A stretch of 10,403 nt of DNA from an uncultured Kineosporia sp. (GCA_937859855.1 CALMAR010000021.1:8242-18644), one strand, 5' to 3'; shown: positions 1 through 5,197, counted from the first letter of the stretch. Translations and numbers: made by a program. The notes: generated from the sequence alone by a model not told the origin.

Positions 1-88
1 GGCGTTTGGAGCTGCTACTGAGCAGATTGGCCAGGCGGTAAGCCGCGCCGAGGCCGCCGATGGCGCCCAGCATTACCCCACTGATCAT
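1..88 (-). CDS. Partial CDS, N-terminus of an unrecognised Gly/Ala-rich hydrophobic protein
   Basis: The first 29 codons of a minus-strand gene that leaves the window at its left edge. The ATG at 88 is preceded by a purine-rich ribosome binding site (GGGGAAGG, about 4 bases before the start). The reading frame stays open to position 1 and translates to MISGVMLGAIGG followed by LGAAYRLANLLSSSSKR. The Gly/Ala/Leu-rich start could be a short membrane helix or a signal-anchor, but no family can be named from 29 residues. The start is well supported by the ribosome binding site and by the AT-rich, promoter-like stretch upstream. The function is unknown, and the rest of the gene is needed to say more. 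Confidence 0.5.
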   Translation of the reverse strand, partial: MISGVMLGAIGGLGAAYRLANLLSSSSKR

Positions 89-108
89 CGCACCTTCCCC
101 ACGTCCGA

Positions 109-114
109 AATCTA
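109..114 (-). promoter_or_regulatory. Possible -10 box for the partial gene ending at 88
   Basis: On the minus strand this reads TAGATT, a TAnnnT-type -10 hexamer, inside the most AT-rich stretch of the window (about 100-170). It would give a leader of only about 14 bases containing the ribosome binding site. No convincing -35 box is seen at 16-18 bases. Short motif, low certainty. Confidence 0.25.
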
Positions 115-169
115 GAACGCAGGGTAACTATTAAGTGCCATCAACAATGCCCTCAGCAATGTATGTAGG

Positions 170-188
170 CGCTGACCCACGGTCAGCG
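170..188. terminator. Perfect hairpin, 8-bp stem, possible terminator
   Basis: CGCTGACC and GGTCAGCG pair perfectly around a 3-base loop (CAC). It lies 17 bases past the end of the minus-strand membrane gene that stops at 205, so it is well placed as a terminator for that gene. No T-run follows on either strand, as is common for actinobacterial terminators. It could instead be an operator for the gene starting at 88. Confidence 0.45.
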
Positions 189-204
189 AGCCTCACAAGG
201 GTGC

Positions 205-489
205 TCACGAGGGCGGGGAACCGGCCCTCGTGGCCGCGTTCCTCTCCCGGCGGCTGGCCCGCCTCCAGGCCAGCAGAGCAACGGCCCAGACGAACAGGGT
301 GAGCAGATCAGCGGTGGTGACGCCGTGATTCACGCTGATCTGCCACAGGACCGGTCCTTCGACCGGCTTGTTCACCCATAGCCACAGCAGCCCGAGGACA
401 GCCAGCACCACGCAACCGACGCGGTCGCCGCACAATGCGGCGTAGCCGGCTGAGCCAATACCGATGATCACAATGACGAGGGCAAGCAA
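205..489 (-). CDS. Small three-helix membrane protein, unknown function
   Basis: A 94-residue protein with three predicted hydrophobic segments, at about residues 2-19, 26-39 and 59-75, joined by short polar loops (GDR; a loop with KPVEGP and NHG). It ends in a strongly basic tail (RRASRRER), which by the positive-inside rule should be cytoplasmic. The start is uncertain. The longest frame begins with TTG at 489, and an in-frame stop lies just upstream. A GTG at 471 would shorten the first helix, so TTG seems better although its ribosome binding site is weak. I do not recognise a family, and the neighbours give no functional hint. The gene is supported by the clear membrane pattern and by hairpins at its 3' end. 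Confidence 0.6.
   Translation of the reverse strand: MLALVIVIIGIGSAGYAALCGDRVGCVVLAVLGLLWLWVNKPVEGPVLWQISVNHGVTTADLLTLFVWAVALLAWRRASRRERNAATRAGSPPS
206..232. terminator. Perfect hairpin, 9-bp stem, at the 3' end of the membrane gene
   Basis: CACGAGGGC (206-214) and GCCCTCGTG (224-232) pair perfectly across a 9-base loop. On the minus strand the hairpin covers the last codons and most of the stop codon of the gene ending at 205. With the second hairpin at 170-188 it makes a tandem arrangement that may terminate transcription or protect the 3' end. No T-run follows. Confidence 0.4.
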
Positions 490-505
490 GCCGTCATCGT
501 CTCAC

Positions 506-718
506 TCAGCGCACCTGCCCGGTGCTGGGCAGCGGAATCACCGGCGTGGCTGCGGCCCGGACCGGCCCGGCCCACCGGGCTGATGGCGAGCTGCGGAGCA
601 CCGGTTCTCGCGATTGGGAAAACGTTGTCCGGTGCCGTGTAATGGTCTCGGCCACCGCGCCGATAGGCGTATCGTCGGCCCTGCCGGGCCCGCCGGTGTG
701 ATCCACACCACTGACCAT
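506..718 (-). CDS. Doubtful 70-aa ORF in an otherwise gene-poor stretch
   Basis: An ATG-started minus-strand frame of 70 codons, ending 16 bases upstream of the membrane gene at 489. The product is polar, rich in Arg, Pro, Ser and Thr, with no recognisable domain or membrane segment. Its third codon positions are about three-quarters G/C, less biased than the clear genes here, and no good ribosome binding site precedes the ATG. Two other overlapping frames are open across the same bases. Apart from this frame, 490-755 shows no gene or repeat that I can support. Listed only so that the stretch is not left undescribed. Confidence 0.15.
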   Translation of the reverse strand: MVSGVDHTGGPGRADDTPIGAVAETITRHRTTFSQSREPVLRSSPSARWAGPVRAAATPVIPLPSTGQVR

Positions 719-755
719 GCATCAGACACGTTCAAGCGATCGAGCCCTGGTCGCA

Positions 756-761
756 GATAAT
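756..761 (+). promoter_or_regulatory. Probable -10 box for the 117-aa gene
   Basis: GATAAT differs from the TATAAT consensus by one base and stands out in GC-rich DNA. A weak -35 candidate (TTCAAG, 731-736) lies 19 bases upstream. The predicted transcript start is near 768, about 42 bases before the ATG at 810, and falls at the beginning of a GC-rich hairpin. Confidence 0.45.
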
Positions 762-766
762 TGCTA

Positions 767-787
767 CCCCGGCAATGACGGCCGGGG
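767..787 (+). promoter_or_regulatory. GC-rich hairpin at the predicted transcript start
   Basis: CCCCGGC (767-773) and GCCGGGG (781-787) form a perfect 7-bp stem with a 7-base loop. It begins at the start site predicted from the -10 box at 756-761 and ends 12 bases before the ribosome binding site. It may be a 5' stabilising hairpin in the RNA, or an operator in the DNA. The pairing is certain; the role is inferred. Confidence 0.35.
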
Positions 788-809
788 CAGGCCCAGACTG
801 GAGCGAGTG

Positions 810-1163
810 ATGGAAGCAGCACAGATGGCGACCGAAGCACTGCAGCTACTGCTGTCAGCCCTTGAGGCTCGTGCCGCCATCGACGTAGACGCTGCCCTTC
901 CGGCTGCTGAGCCACCGATCGTCCAGGCTTTCCGGGAGCTCCAGTCCCTCGACGGCTGGGCCAAGGTCACCTATGAACGGCTCTGCGACGACAGCCACGA
1001 CGCCTGGGCCATGCACGATCTGCACCGCAGTCTGGAGCAGGCGGTGGGCCTGCACCCGCAGTTCGCGGCCAGCCTGGACGCGGCCCTGCGGCACGGCACG
1101 CCGGAGCGGCCCTCGCTGCCCACCCAGACCTTCACCCGCAGCGATCTGGCCCGTTCGCGCTAG
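810..1163 (+). CDS. Unrecognised 117-aa helical protein
   Basis: The same frame is open from an ATG at 717, giving 148 residues. The ATG at 810 is preferred because GGAG lies 6 bases before it, while 717 has no ribosome binding site and precedes the likely promoter. The product (MEAAQMATEALQLLLSAL...) is mainly predicted helix, Ala/Leu-rich and acidic at first, with a central segment around FRELQSLDGWAKVTYERLC, then DSHDAWAMHDLHRSLEQAVG. The C-terminal tail is polar and Pro/Thr-rich. There is no signal peptide or membrane helix, so it is probably cytoplasmic. I do not recognise the family. A strong hairpin follows the stop, suggesting a single-gene transcript. A longer frame on the opposite strand (855-1553) looks like a shadow, because it crosses into the PhzF gene. 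Confidence 0.6.
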   Translation: MEAAQMATEALQLLLSALEARAAIDVDAALPAAEPPIVQAFRELQSLDGWAKVTYERLCDDSHDAWAMHDLHRSLEQAVGLHPQFAASLDAALRHGTPERPSLPTQTFTRSDLARSR

Positions 1164-1190
1164 AGCGATTTCGCCCGGCCGATCGGGCCG

Positions 1191-1224
1191 CGTCCAGTCA
1201 CGGCCAGTTCTCCGTGACTGGACG
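1191..1224. terminator. 13-bp perfect inverted repeat, probable terminator
   Basis: CGTCCAGTCACGG (1191-1203) and CCGTGACTGGACG (1212-1224) pair without mismatch across an 8-base loop, with one more possible G-T pair outside. It sits 27 bases after the stop of the 117-aa gene and 35 bases before the PhzF-family start. This is the strongest hairpin in the window. There is no T-run, so it is either a U-less actinobacterial terminator or a protein-binding palindrome controlling the next gene. Confidence 0.65.
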
Positions 1225-1259
1225 TCGCCGCACGCGAGGTGGTGAGCCACGCTGGGGCG

Positions 1260-2102
1260 ATGCGAGCTTTCGCCCAGGTCGATGTCTTCACCGTCTGCCC
1301 GGGACTGGGCAACCCGGTGGCGGTGGTCCTCGACGCCCGGGGCCTGAGCACCAAGGCCATGCAGAGCTTCGCGAACTGGACCAACCTCTCGGAGACCACG
1401 TTCGTCTTTCCACCGTCGTCGGCGCCGGCTGATTACCGACTGCGCATCTTCACGCCCGATCACGAGTTGCCCTTCGCTGGGCATCCCACCATCGGTTCGG
1501 CCTGGGCCCTTCGCACCGCCGGCCGCCTGGCCGGGCGGGCCAGCTGGATCCAAGAGTGCGGAGCCGGCCTGGTCCAGCTGCGCTGCGACGGCGACAAGGC
1601 GATCAGCTTCGCAGCCCCACCGGCGGTGGTCACCGCGTCACCGGTGCCGGCCGCTACCGCCGGCCGGCTGCTGGGCGGACCGGCTCCAGCCGATCTGATG
1701 ATGGTCGAGGTGGGGCCGCGCTGGATCACCGGACGGCTGGACGCCGCCGCCCTGAACGCCCTCCGGCCGGATGGGACCGAGTTCGTGCGGGCGGCCGGTC
1801 TCACCGCGGCCAGCGGCATGACCGTCTATGCGGTGGACGACGCCCAGCAGGTGCATGTGCGCTCGTTCTTCACCGCCGCGGGCATGCTGGTCGAGGATCC
1901 GGTCTGCGGTTCCGGCAACGTGGCGGTGGCGGTCCATCTGATGAAGACCGGCCGGACCGCGGACGTGCCGATGCAGTATCAGGCCAGGCAGGGCCGCCAT
2001 CGCGGCCGCGACGGCCGGATCTCGGTGACGCTGGGCGATCCGATCTGGGTCGGTGGTCATGCAGTGACTGTGATCAGCGGAACGGTGTCCATTTCCGGTT
2101 GA
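1260..2102 (+). CDS. PhzF-family protein (isomerase/epimerase-like)
   Basis: A 280-residue protein of the PhzF family, which has the diaminopimelate-epimerase fold: two similar alpha/beta halves with the active site between them. Family hallmarks are visible: VDVFTVCPGLGNPVAVV at residues 8-24, NLSETTFV with Glu45 at the position of the catalytic glutamate of PhzF, PFAGHPTIGSA at 71-81, and EDPVCGSGN at 212-220 with Asp213. The length is normal. A GTG at 1239 would add seven residues, but homologues usually begin MRxFxQVDVF, so the ATG at 1260 is preferred although its ribosome binding site is weak. It is cytoplasmic, with no cofactor expected. The substrate cannot be deduced, and no phenazine genes are nearby, so a phenazine role should not be assumed. 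It follows a strong hairpin, so it may have its own promoter, which I could not locate. Confidence 0.9.
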   Translation: MRAFAQVDVFTVCPGLGNPVAVVLDARGLSTKAMQSFANWTNLSETTFVFPPSSAPADYRLRIFTPDHELPFAGHPTIGSAWALRTAGRLAGRASWIQECGAGLVQLRCDGDKAISFAAPPAVVTASPVPAATAGRLLGGPAPADLMMVEVGPRWITGRLDAAALNALRPDGTEFVRAAGLTAASGMTVYAVDDAQQVHVRSFFTAAGMLVEDPVCGSGNVAVAVHLMKTGRTADVPMQYQARQGRHRGRDGRISVTLGDPIWVGGHAVTVISGTVSISG

Positions 2103-2164
2103 CACCCTCCGGCCCGCAGCCTCGGCCGTGCCCTATGCACACCCCTCCGGTGCCCGGGGTTTCG

Positions 2165-2170
2165 TAGAAT
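2165..2170 (+). promoter_or_regulatory. Possible -10 box for the DUF2277 gene
   Basis: TAGAAT fits the TAnnnT -10 pattern in the 138-base gap before the DUF2277 gene and predicts a leader of about 64 bases. No -35 match is visible at 16-18 bases. A TTGACA at 2099-2104 is too far upstream to pair with it and overlaps the end of the PhzF gene. Confidence 0.35.
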
Positions 2171-2240
2171 CGAGCCATCCGCGCCGAGTAGCGACGACGA
2201 ACCGCTGACCCGTCGCACCACAGCGCCTGAAGGAGGGGCC

Positions 2241-2513
2241 ATGTGCCGCAACATCCGTACTCTGCACAATTTCGAGCCGGCCGCCACCACCGACGAGATC
2301 CACGCGGCTGCCCTGCAGTACGTGCGCAAGGTGGCCGGGACCACCAAGCCGTCCAAGGCGAACGAGGCCGTCTTCGACCACGCCGTGCACGCGATCGCCG
2401 AGCACACCCGCGAACTGCTGGACCAGCTGATCACCAGCGCACCTCCGCGCGACCGTGACATCGAACGAGAGCGGGCGATAGCTCGCAACCGGGCCCGGTT
2501 CGGCACTGTCTGA
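2241..2513 (+). CDS. DUF2277 family protein
   Basis: A 90-residue protein that fits the DUF2277 family from end to end. It opens with MCRNIRTLHNFEP, a family signature, followed by an ATTDEIHAAALQYVRKVAG helix, a KPSKANEAVFDHAVHAIAEHT stretch, and a charged Arg-rich C-terminus. The start is certain, with a near-perfect ribosome binding site (AAGGAGG, 4 bases before the ATG). It has no membrane segment or signal peptide, so it should be cytoplasmic. The family has no established function as far as I know. The all-helical, His- and Arg-rich character is compatible with nucleic-acid or protein binding, but that is only a guess. It has its own leader after the PhzF gene and ends against a convergent gene. 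Confidence 0.88.
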   Translation: MCRNIRTLHNFEPAATTDEIHAAALQYVRKVAGTTKPSKANEAVFDHAVHAIAEHTRELLDQLITSAPPRDRDIERERAIARNRARFGTV

Positions 2514-2528
2514 CCTGCCCAGGGTCAG
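2510..2528. terminator. Short hairpin shared by two convergent genes
   Basis: CTGACC (2510-2515) and GGTCAG (2523-2528) form a 6-bp stem with a 7-base loop in the 11-base gap between convergent genes. Its arms contain both stop codons (2511-2513 on the plus strand, 2525-2527 on the minus strand). It may act as a weak bidirectional terminator. The stem is short and no T-run follows. Confidence 0.35.
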
Positions 2529-2890
2529 CGCTCCCAGGGCGGGGTGTCGCCCATCTTCCGGTAGTACTTCGCCAGGTGGCTCTTCACCCGTGAGACATCC
2601 TGGCTGGGCAGATCAGCTCCGCCGTGCGCACCCTGCATGATCCCTCCAGCAGCCATCACCGCCCGGGGGACGGCCATCAGCTCTCCGTCGATCACGTCAG
2701 CGATCAGCAGCTTGTAGGCGGTGAAGTTGTCCTTCTTATCCTTGTCGTACCAGACGTGTGCGTCGCGGTACTTCTGGTTCGGTTCCTTGGTGGCGGCCGC
2801 CCAGGTACGGACCCGCTTCTCGGCGGCGTCCCCGTCCCATCGACGGTCCTGGCTGGCCAGCGGGAGATCCGCGAAAGCGGTGACAGACAT
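2525..2890 (-). CDS. Small protein resembling a phage prohead-protease-associated domain
   Basis: A 121-residue protein, taking the ATG at 2890, which has GGAGGA 10 bases upstream. A GTG at 2899 would add three residues but sits too close to that site. The sequence AFADLPLASQDRRWDG, then YKLLIADVIDGELMAVPRAV, a GAHGGADLP turn, and SHLAKYYRKMGDTPPW at the end match what I remember of a domain found in actinobacteriophage and prophage proteins, often fused to a capsid maturation (prohead) protease. Here it stands alone, with no portal, capsid or terminase gene nearby and no protease motif of its own. It is soluble and has no signal peptide. It could be a domesticated phage fragment or a cellular version of the domain. 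The family assignment is from memory and needs a profile search. Confidence 0.65.
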   Translation of the reverse strand: MSVTAFADLPLASQDRRWDGDAAEKRVRTWAAATKEPNQKYRDAHVWYDKDKKDNFTAYKLLIADVIDGELMAVPRAVMAAGGIMQGAHGGADLPSQDVSRVKSHLAKYYRKMGDTPPWER

Positions 2891-3015
2891 CTGAATCACT
2901 TCCTCCGATCGGCTTCGGGTAGATCATGTTGGCACCACGTAGCCGCTGCGGCATGGTGAAGGAACCGGGCGGCCGGACTGGGGCGGGCTGGCTCGCGCGG
3001 GCGGCCAACCAGGGC

Positions 3016-3048
3016 TAGCTTCCGATCATGCTTCTAGGGCGATCATGA
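3016..3048 (+). promoter_or_regulatory. Candidate promoter and six-codon leader ORF
   Basis: A TAnnnT box (TAGCTT, 3016-3021) lies exactly 6 bases before an ATG at 3028, so transcription would start on that ATG as a leaderless message. The ORF reads M-L-L-G-R-S-stop (3028-3048), and its TGA overlaps the ATG of the next gene (3045-3047) as ATGA. An AGGG at 3036-3039 inside it could be the ribosome binding site for the main gene. The positions are exact; the function is inferred and could be chance. Confidence 0.35.
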
Positions 3049-3572
3049 CGGCCAAGCCCGAGGGTTTCGACGTACTCGACGGCGTCCGGGATTCCGCTGA
3101 GAACAGCCGGGGCCGGCTGTTGCGCCGGATCACTGTCGGCGTCCTGGTGGTCCTGGTGCTGCTCGGCCTGGCCGGCGTGTTCGGCGTCCATACCGATACC
3201 GTCACCTCCGGCGCCAGTGGATACCAGCTGTCGGTTCGCTACGGACGAGTGTCGCGGGCCGGCCTGGACACCCCGTGGACTGTGACCGTCCGGCATGCGG
3301 GCGGTTTCACCGCCGATATCACGCTGGCCACCAGCACTGACTACTTCGATATGTTTGAAACCCAGGGCCTGACACCGGATCCCACTGCTGCGACCACGAG
3401 TTCCGGTCTTACGTACCAGAGTTTCGCGGCACCGCCCGGGGACACCCTGCGGGTGGTCTTCGACGGCTACATCCAGCCCAGCAGTCAGCGGGGCCATCGC
3501 GCCATCACCCGGCTGATCATCGGTGGCCGCCTGATCACGAGCGTCAGTTATCGAACCCATCTGGTGCCGTGA
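3045..3572 (+). CDS. Single-pass membrane protein with extracytoplasmic beta-rich domain, DUF421 partner
   Basis: A 175-residue protein. Residues 1-28 are a charged cytoplasmic start ending in RGRLLRR, 29-48 form one membrane helix (TVGVLVVLVLLGLAGVFGVH), and about 55-175 should lie outside the membrane. The outer part alternates beta-like segments (YQLSVRYGRVSRAGLDTPWTV, then VRHAGGFTADITLAT) and may be an Ig-like sandwich. It has no cysteines and no lipobox. Its stop overlaps the start of the DUF421 gene by one base (TGATG), so the two are co-transcribed and translationally coupled. From memory, similar proteins accompany DUF421 genes in other actinobacteria, suggesting a membrane complex. 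The start has only a weak AGGG site, and a possible leader ORF overlaps it. Function unknown. Confidence 0.75.
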   Translation: MTAKPEGFDVLDGVRDSAENSRGRLLRRITVGVLVVLVLLGLAGVFGVHTDTVTSGASGYQLSVRYGRVSRAGLDTPWTVTVRHAGGFTADITLATSTDYFDMFETQGLTPDPTAATTSSGLTYQSFAAPPGDTLRVVFDGYIQPSSQRGHRAITRLIIGGRLITSVSYRTHLVP

Positions 3573-4021
3573 TGGAAATCGTCGTCCGCGCCGCGGTCAT
3601 CTACTTCTTCCTCTGGATCGTCATCCGCGCTCTGGGCCGCTCAACCCTGGGCGAACTGAGCTCGTTCGAGTTGGTGCTGTATGTCGCCATGGGGGACCTG
3701 GTCCAGCAGGGAGTGACTCAGCAGGACTACTCGGTCACCGGAGCCGTGCTGGCCATCTCTACCCTGGCCGTCCTCACCTCGGGCATCGGTTACCTGAACC
3801 GGCGCTTCAGATGGGTTCGGCCGGTCACTCACGGGACGCCGGTCTGCCTGGTCCGAGACGGTGATCTGAGACTGGATACGCTTGGCGGAGAGCAGCTTTC
3901 AGTCGACGATTTCTTCGCCGCCGCCCGTGAGAATGGCATCCGCCGGATCGCCGACATCGAACTGGCCGTGCTGGAGGCCGACGGCAAGATCTCCTTCTTC
4001 TCGGCCGAAACGGCAGACTGA
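3572..4021 (+). CDS. DUF421 (YetF-like) membrane protein, short form
   Basis: A 149-residue protein of the DUF421/YetF family. It has an N-terminal membrane helix (residues about 2-20), the family motif ELSSFELVLYVAMGDLVQQ at about 28-46, a second helix around 53-74, and then a cytoplasmic domain. That domain runs from CLVRDGDLRLDTL, through LSVDDFFAAARENGIRRIADIELAVLE, to DGKISFF. Bacillus YetF-type proteins are longer and carry a further C-terminal part. This one stops just after the first cytoplasmic module, a form seen in other actinobacteria, so it need not be a truncation. The ATG at 3572 is chosen over a GTG one codon earlier because it gives a TGATG overlap with the upstream gene. The family's molecular role is not established. 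Coupling with the upstream membrane protein suggests they work together. Confidence 0.85.
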   Translation: MEIVVRAAVIYFFLWIVIRALGRSTLGELSSFELVLYVAMGDLVQQGVTQQDYSVTGAVLAISTLAVLTSGIGYLNRRFRWVRPVTHGTPVCLVRDGDLRLDTLGGEQLSVDDFFAAARENGIRRIADIELAVLEADGKISFFSAETAD

Positions 4022-4235
4022 CCAGGCGGCCCGAGCGGTTGTGCTGACCCGAGGTGCTCGCGCAGACGCCGTGTCCACGCGGGTCCGCCCGGGCCGGCCT
4101 CGACGGCTCGACCGTTTGCCCGCGACGGCACGAAACGGCCGTGCCATGGCGGAACGCATCGGCCGGTTCCCCGTAGCGTTCAAGCAGTCGCTGACGATGA
4201 AGCGAGCAGTGACCACGACGAAAGGAACTCTGCCA
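4022..4235 (+). promoter_or_regulatory. Leader region upstream of the proline-rich membrane gene
   Basis: The 214-base gap holds several small signals. CCGTTT (4112-4117) can pair with AAACGG (4133-4138), while GGCACG (4127-4132) can pair with CGTGCC (4140-4145). The two hairpins overlap and exclude each other. A GGAAC (4151-4155) lies 16 bases before CGT (4172-4174), an ECF-type spacing, and pairs with GTTCC (4166-4170). TAGCGT (4174-4179) is an alternative TAnnnT -10 box. The reading frame of the next gene is open across the gap, but no upstream start has a better ribosome binding site. Confidence 0.3.
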
Positions 4236-5189
4236 GTGGCCAAGGTGCAACCGGCGGCCAGTGACGCGGACACCGAACTGATCCCGGCCGCGGAGACCGG
4301 AGAAGGGATCAAGCAGACGCTGGAACTGCCGCCCGTCTCCGGCCGCGAGACGGCATCCGAGCCGGTTCCTGGGCCGGACCCGGCGCCCGTTCTGGAGCCG
4401 GCACCCGAGTTACCGCCGCAGCCAGGGTTGCCGCCGCCTCCACCGCCGGATCCCGGCGCCCCGCCGCCGCCACAGCCAGCGCCCGACCCAACGCCGCAGC
4501 CGGAGTTACCGCCGCAGCCGGAGCTACCGCCGCAGCCGGAGTTACCGCCGCAGCCGGAGTTACCGCCGCAGCCAGCGCCCGCTCCGCCGCCGGAGCTGCC
4601 GGAGTTGCCGGAGCTGCCGGAGCCGCCGGAGCCGCCGCCGGCCCCGAGTATGAGCGCCCCGGCCCGGGGCCCGGGTCGGCTCCTCCTGCTGATGGCTGCG
4701 CTGGTCGCCGTCGTGCTGCTGATCGTGATCCGGACCATCGGGGGGAGCAGCGGGAACGGCGGCGGCTCGAGCGCCAGGGACGCATCCACGAGCGCCACCC
4801 TTCCGGTCAAGGCCACCAGCTACGACCCCTCCGGCGGAAGCGGGTTCCGGCCCCGGAGCGGCGGCTGGACGACGCAGATCTACTCCAGCCGTACCTTCGG
4901 CAACCTCAAGCCCGGCATCGGACTGGTGCTGGACCTGGGTGCTCAGCACGAGGTTTCAGCAGTCAGCTTCACCGCTGATGATGGCCCGCTGAGTGTCGAG
5001 CTGCGGGCCGGCGACAGCGGTGGTGGCAGTCAGAGCTACCCGCCTGTGTCGCGAACCTCCTCGGCCAGCGGTGCCACCACGCTCAAGGGTGCGGACGGCG
5101 GCCGTCACCGCTACTGGATGCTCTGGGTCACCGAGCTGGGCAGCGCCAACAGCGCCACCATCCGTGATGTCCACGTGACCGGCGGATGA
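4236..5189 (+). CDS. Proline-rich repeat membrane protein with MurJ-type discoidin-like domain
   Basis: A 317-residue protein read from the GTG at 4236, which has AAAGGAA 9 bases upstream. The frame is open further, back to 3882, but that part overlaps the DUF421 gene. Order of parts: an acidic N-terminus; a Pro/Glu/Gln-rich stretch at about 48-141, including four exact PELPPQ repeats (89-112) and a PELPELPEL run; one membrane helix at 149-165; a Gly/Ser linker; and an extracytoplasmic domain at about 188-317. The last resembles the discoidin-like C-terminal domain of actinobacterial MurJ (Rv3910 type), with GWTTQIYSS at 210-218, then FGNLKPGIGLVLDLG and VELRAGDS. There is no transporter or kinase part. 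The topology puts the proline rod in the cytoplasm and the sandwich outside, possibly contacting the cell wall or another envelope protein. The exact role is unknown. Confidence 0.75.
   Translation: MAKVQPAASDADTELIPAAETGEGIKQTLELPPVSGRETASEPVPGPDPAPVLEPAPELPPQPGLPPPPPPDPGAPPPPQPAPDPTPQPELPPQPELPPQPELPPQPELPPQPAPAPPPELPELPELPEPPEPPPAPSMSAPARGPGRLLLLMAALVAVVLLIVIRTIGGSSGNGGGSSARDASTSATLPVKATSYDPSGGSGFRPRSGGWTTQIYSSRTFGNLKPGIGLVLDLGAQHEVSAVSFTADDGPLSVELRAGDSGGGSQSYPPVSRTSSASGATTLKGADGGRHRYWMLWVTELGSANSATIRDVHVTGG
4502..4573 (+). repeat. Four tandem 18-bp repeats encoding PELPPQ
   Basis: The unit GGAGTTACCGCCGCAGCC occurs four times head to tail, and the second copy differs by one base (GAGCTA for GAGTTA). 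A related single copy lies at about 4407-4425. The near-identity at DNA level, including a TTA leucine codon that is uncommon in this window, indicates recent duplication by slippage or recombination. Repeat number probably varies between strains. Confidence 0.9.
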
Positions 5190-5197
5190 AGGGCCGA

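Noticed and set aside
855..1553. A 232-codon minus-strand frame opposite the 117-aa gene and the PhzF gene
   Set aside because: It spans the strong hairpin and the PhzF start, has no ribosome binding site or recognisable domain, and opposes a clear PhzF-family gene.
1239..2102. A phenazine biosynthesis cluster, suggested by the PhzF-like protein
   Set aside because: No other phz gene or biosynthetic enzyme is nearby. Most PhzF-family proteins occur in organisms that make no phenazines.
2099..2104. TTGACA as a -35 box for the DUF2277 gene
   Set aside because: It is about 60 bases from the only good -10 candidate and overlaps the last codons of the PhzF gene. No -10 box lies at 16-18 bases.
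2953..3018. A 21-codon ATG ORF in the divergent gap before the membrane pair
   Set aside because: Open frames of this size are common by chance in this composition, and it lacks a ribosome binding site and any link to the next gene.
3882..4235. An upstream extension of the proline-rich membrane protein frame
   Set aside because: It overlaps the end of the DUF421 gene, is Arg-rich without domain features, and the GTG at 4236 has the better ribosome binding site.
4502..4573. A CRISPR-like or iteron-like array
   Set aside because: The units are head to tail with no spacers, stay in frame and encode PELPPQ, so they are a coding tandem repeat.
3899..4816. A 305-codon minus-strand frame rich in Gly/Cys repeats opposite the proline-rich gene
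   Set aside because: The Gly-Cys repeats are simply the reverse reading of the proline-rich repeat DNA. The plus-strand product has a coherent membrane helix and a recognisable outer domain.
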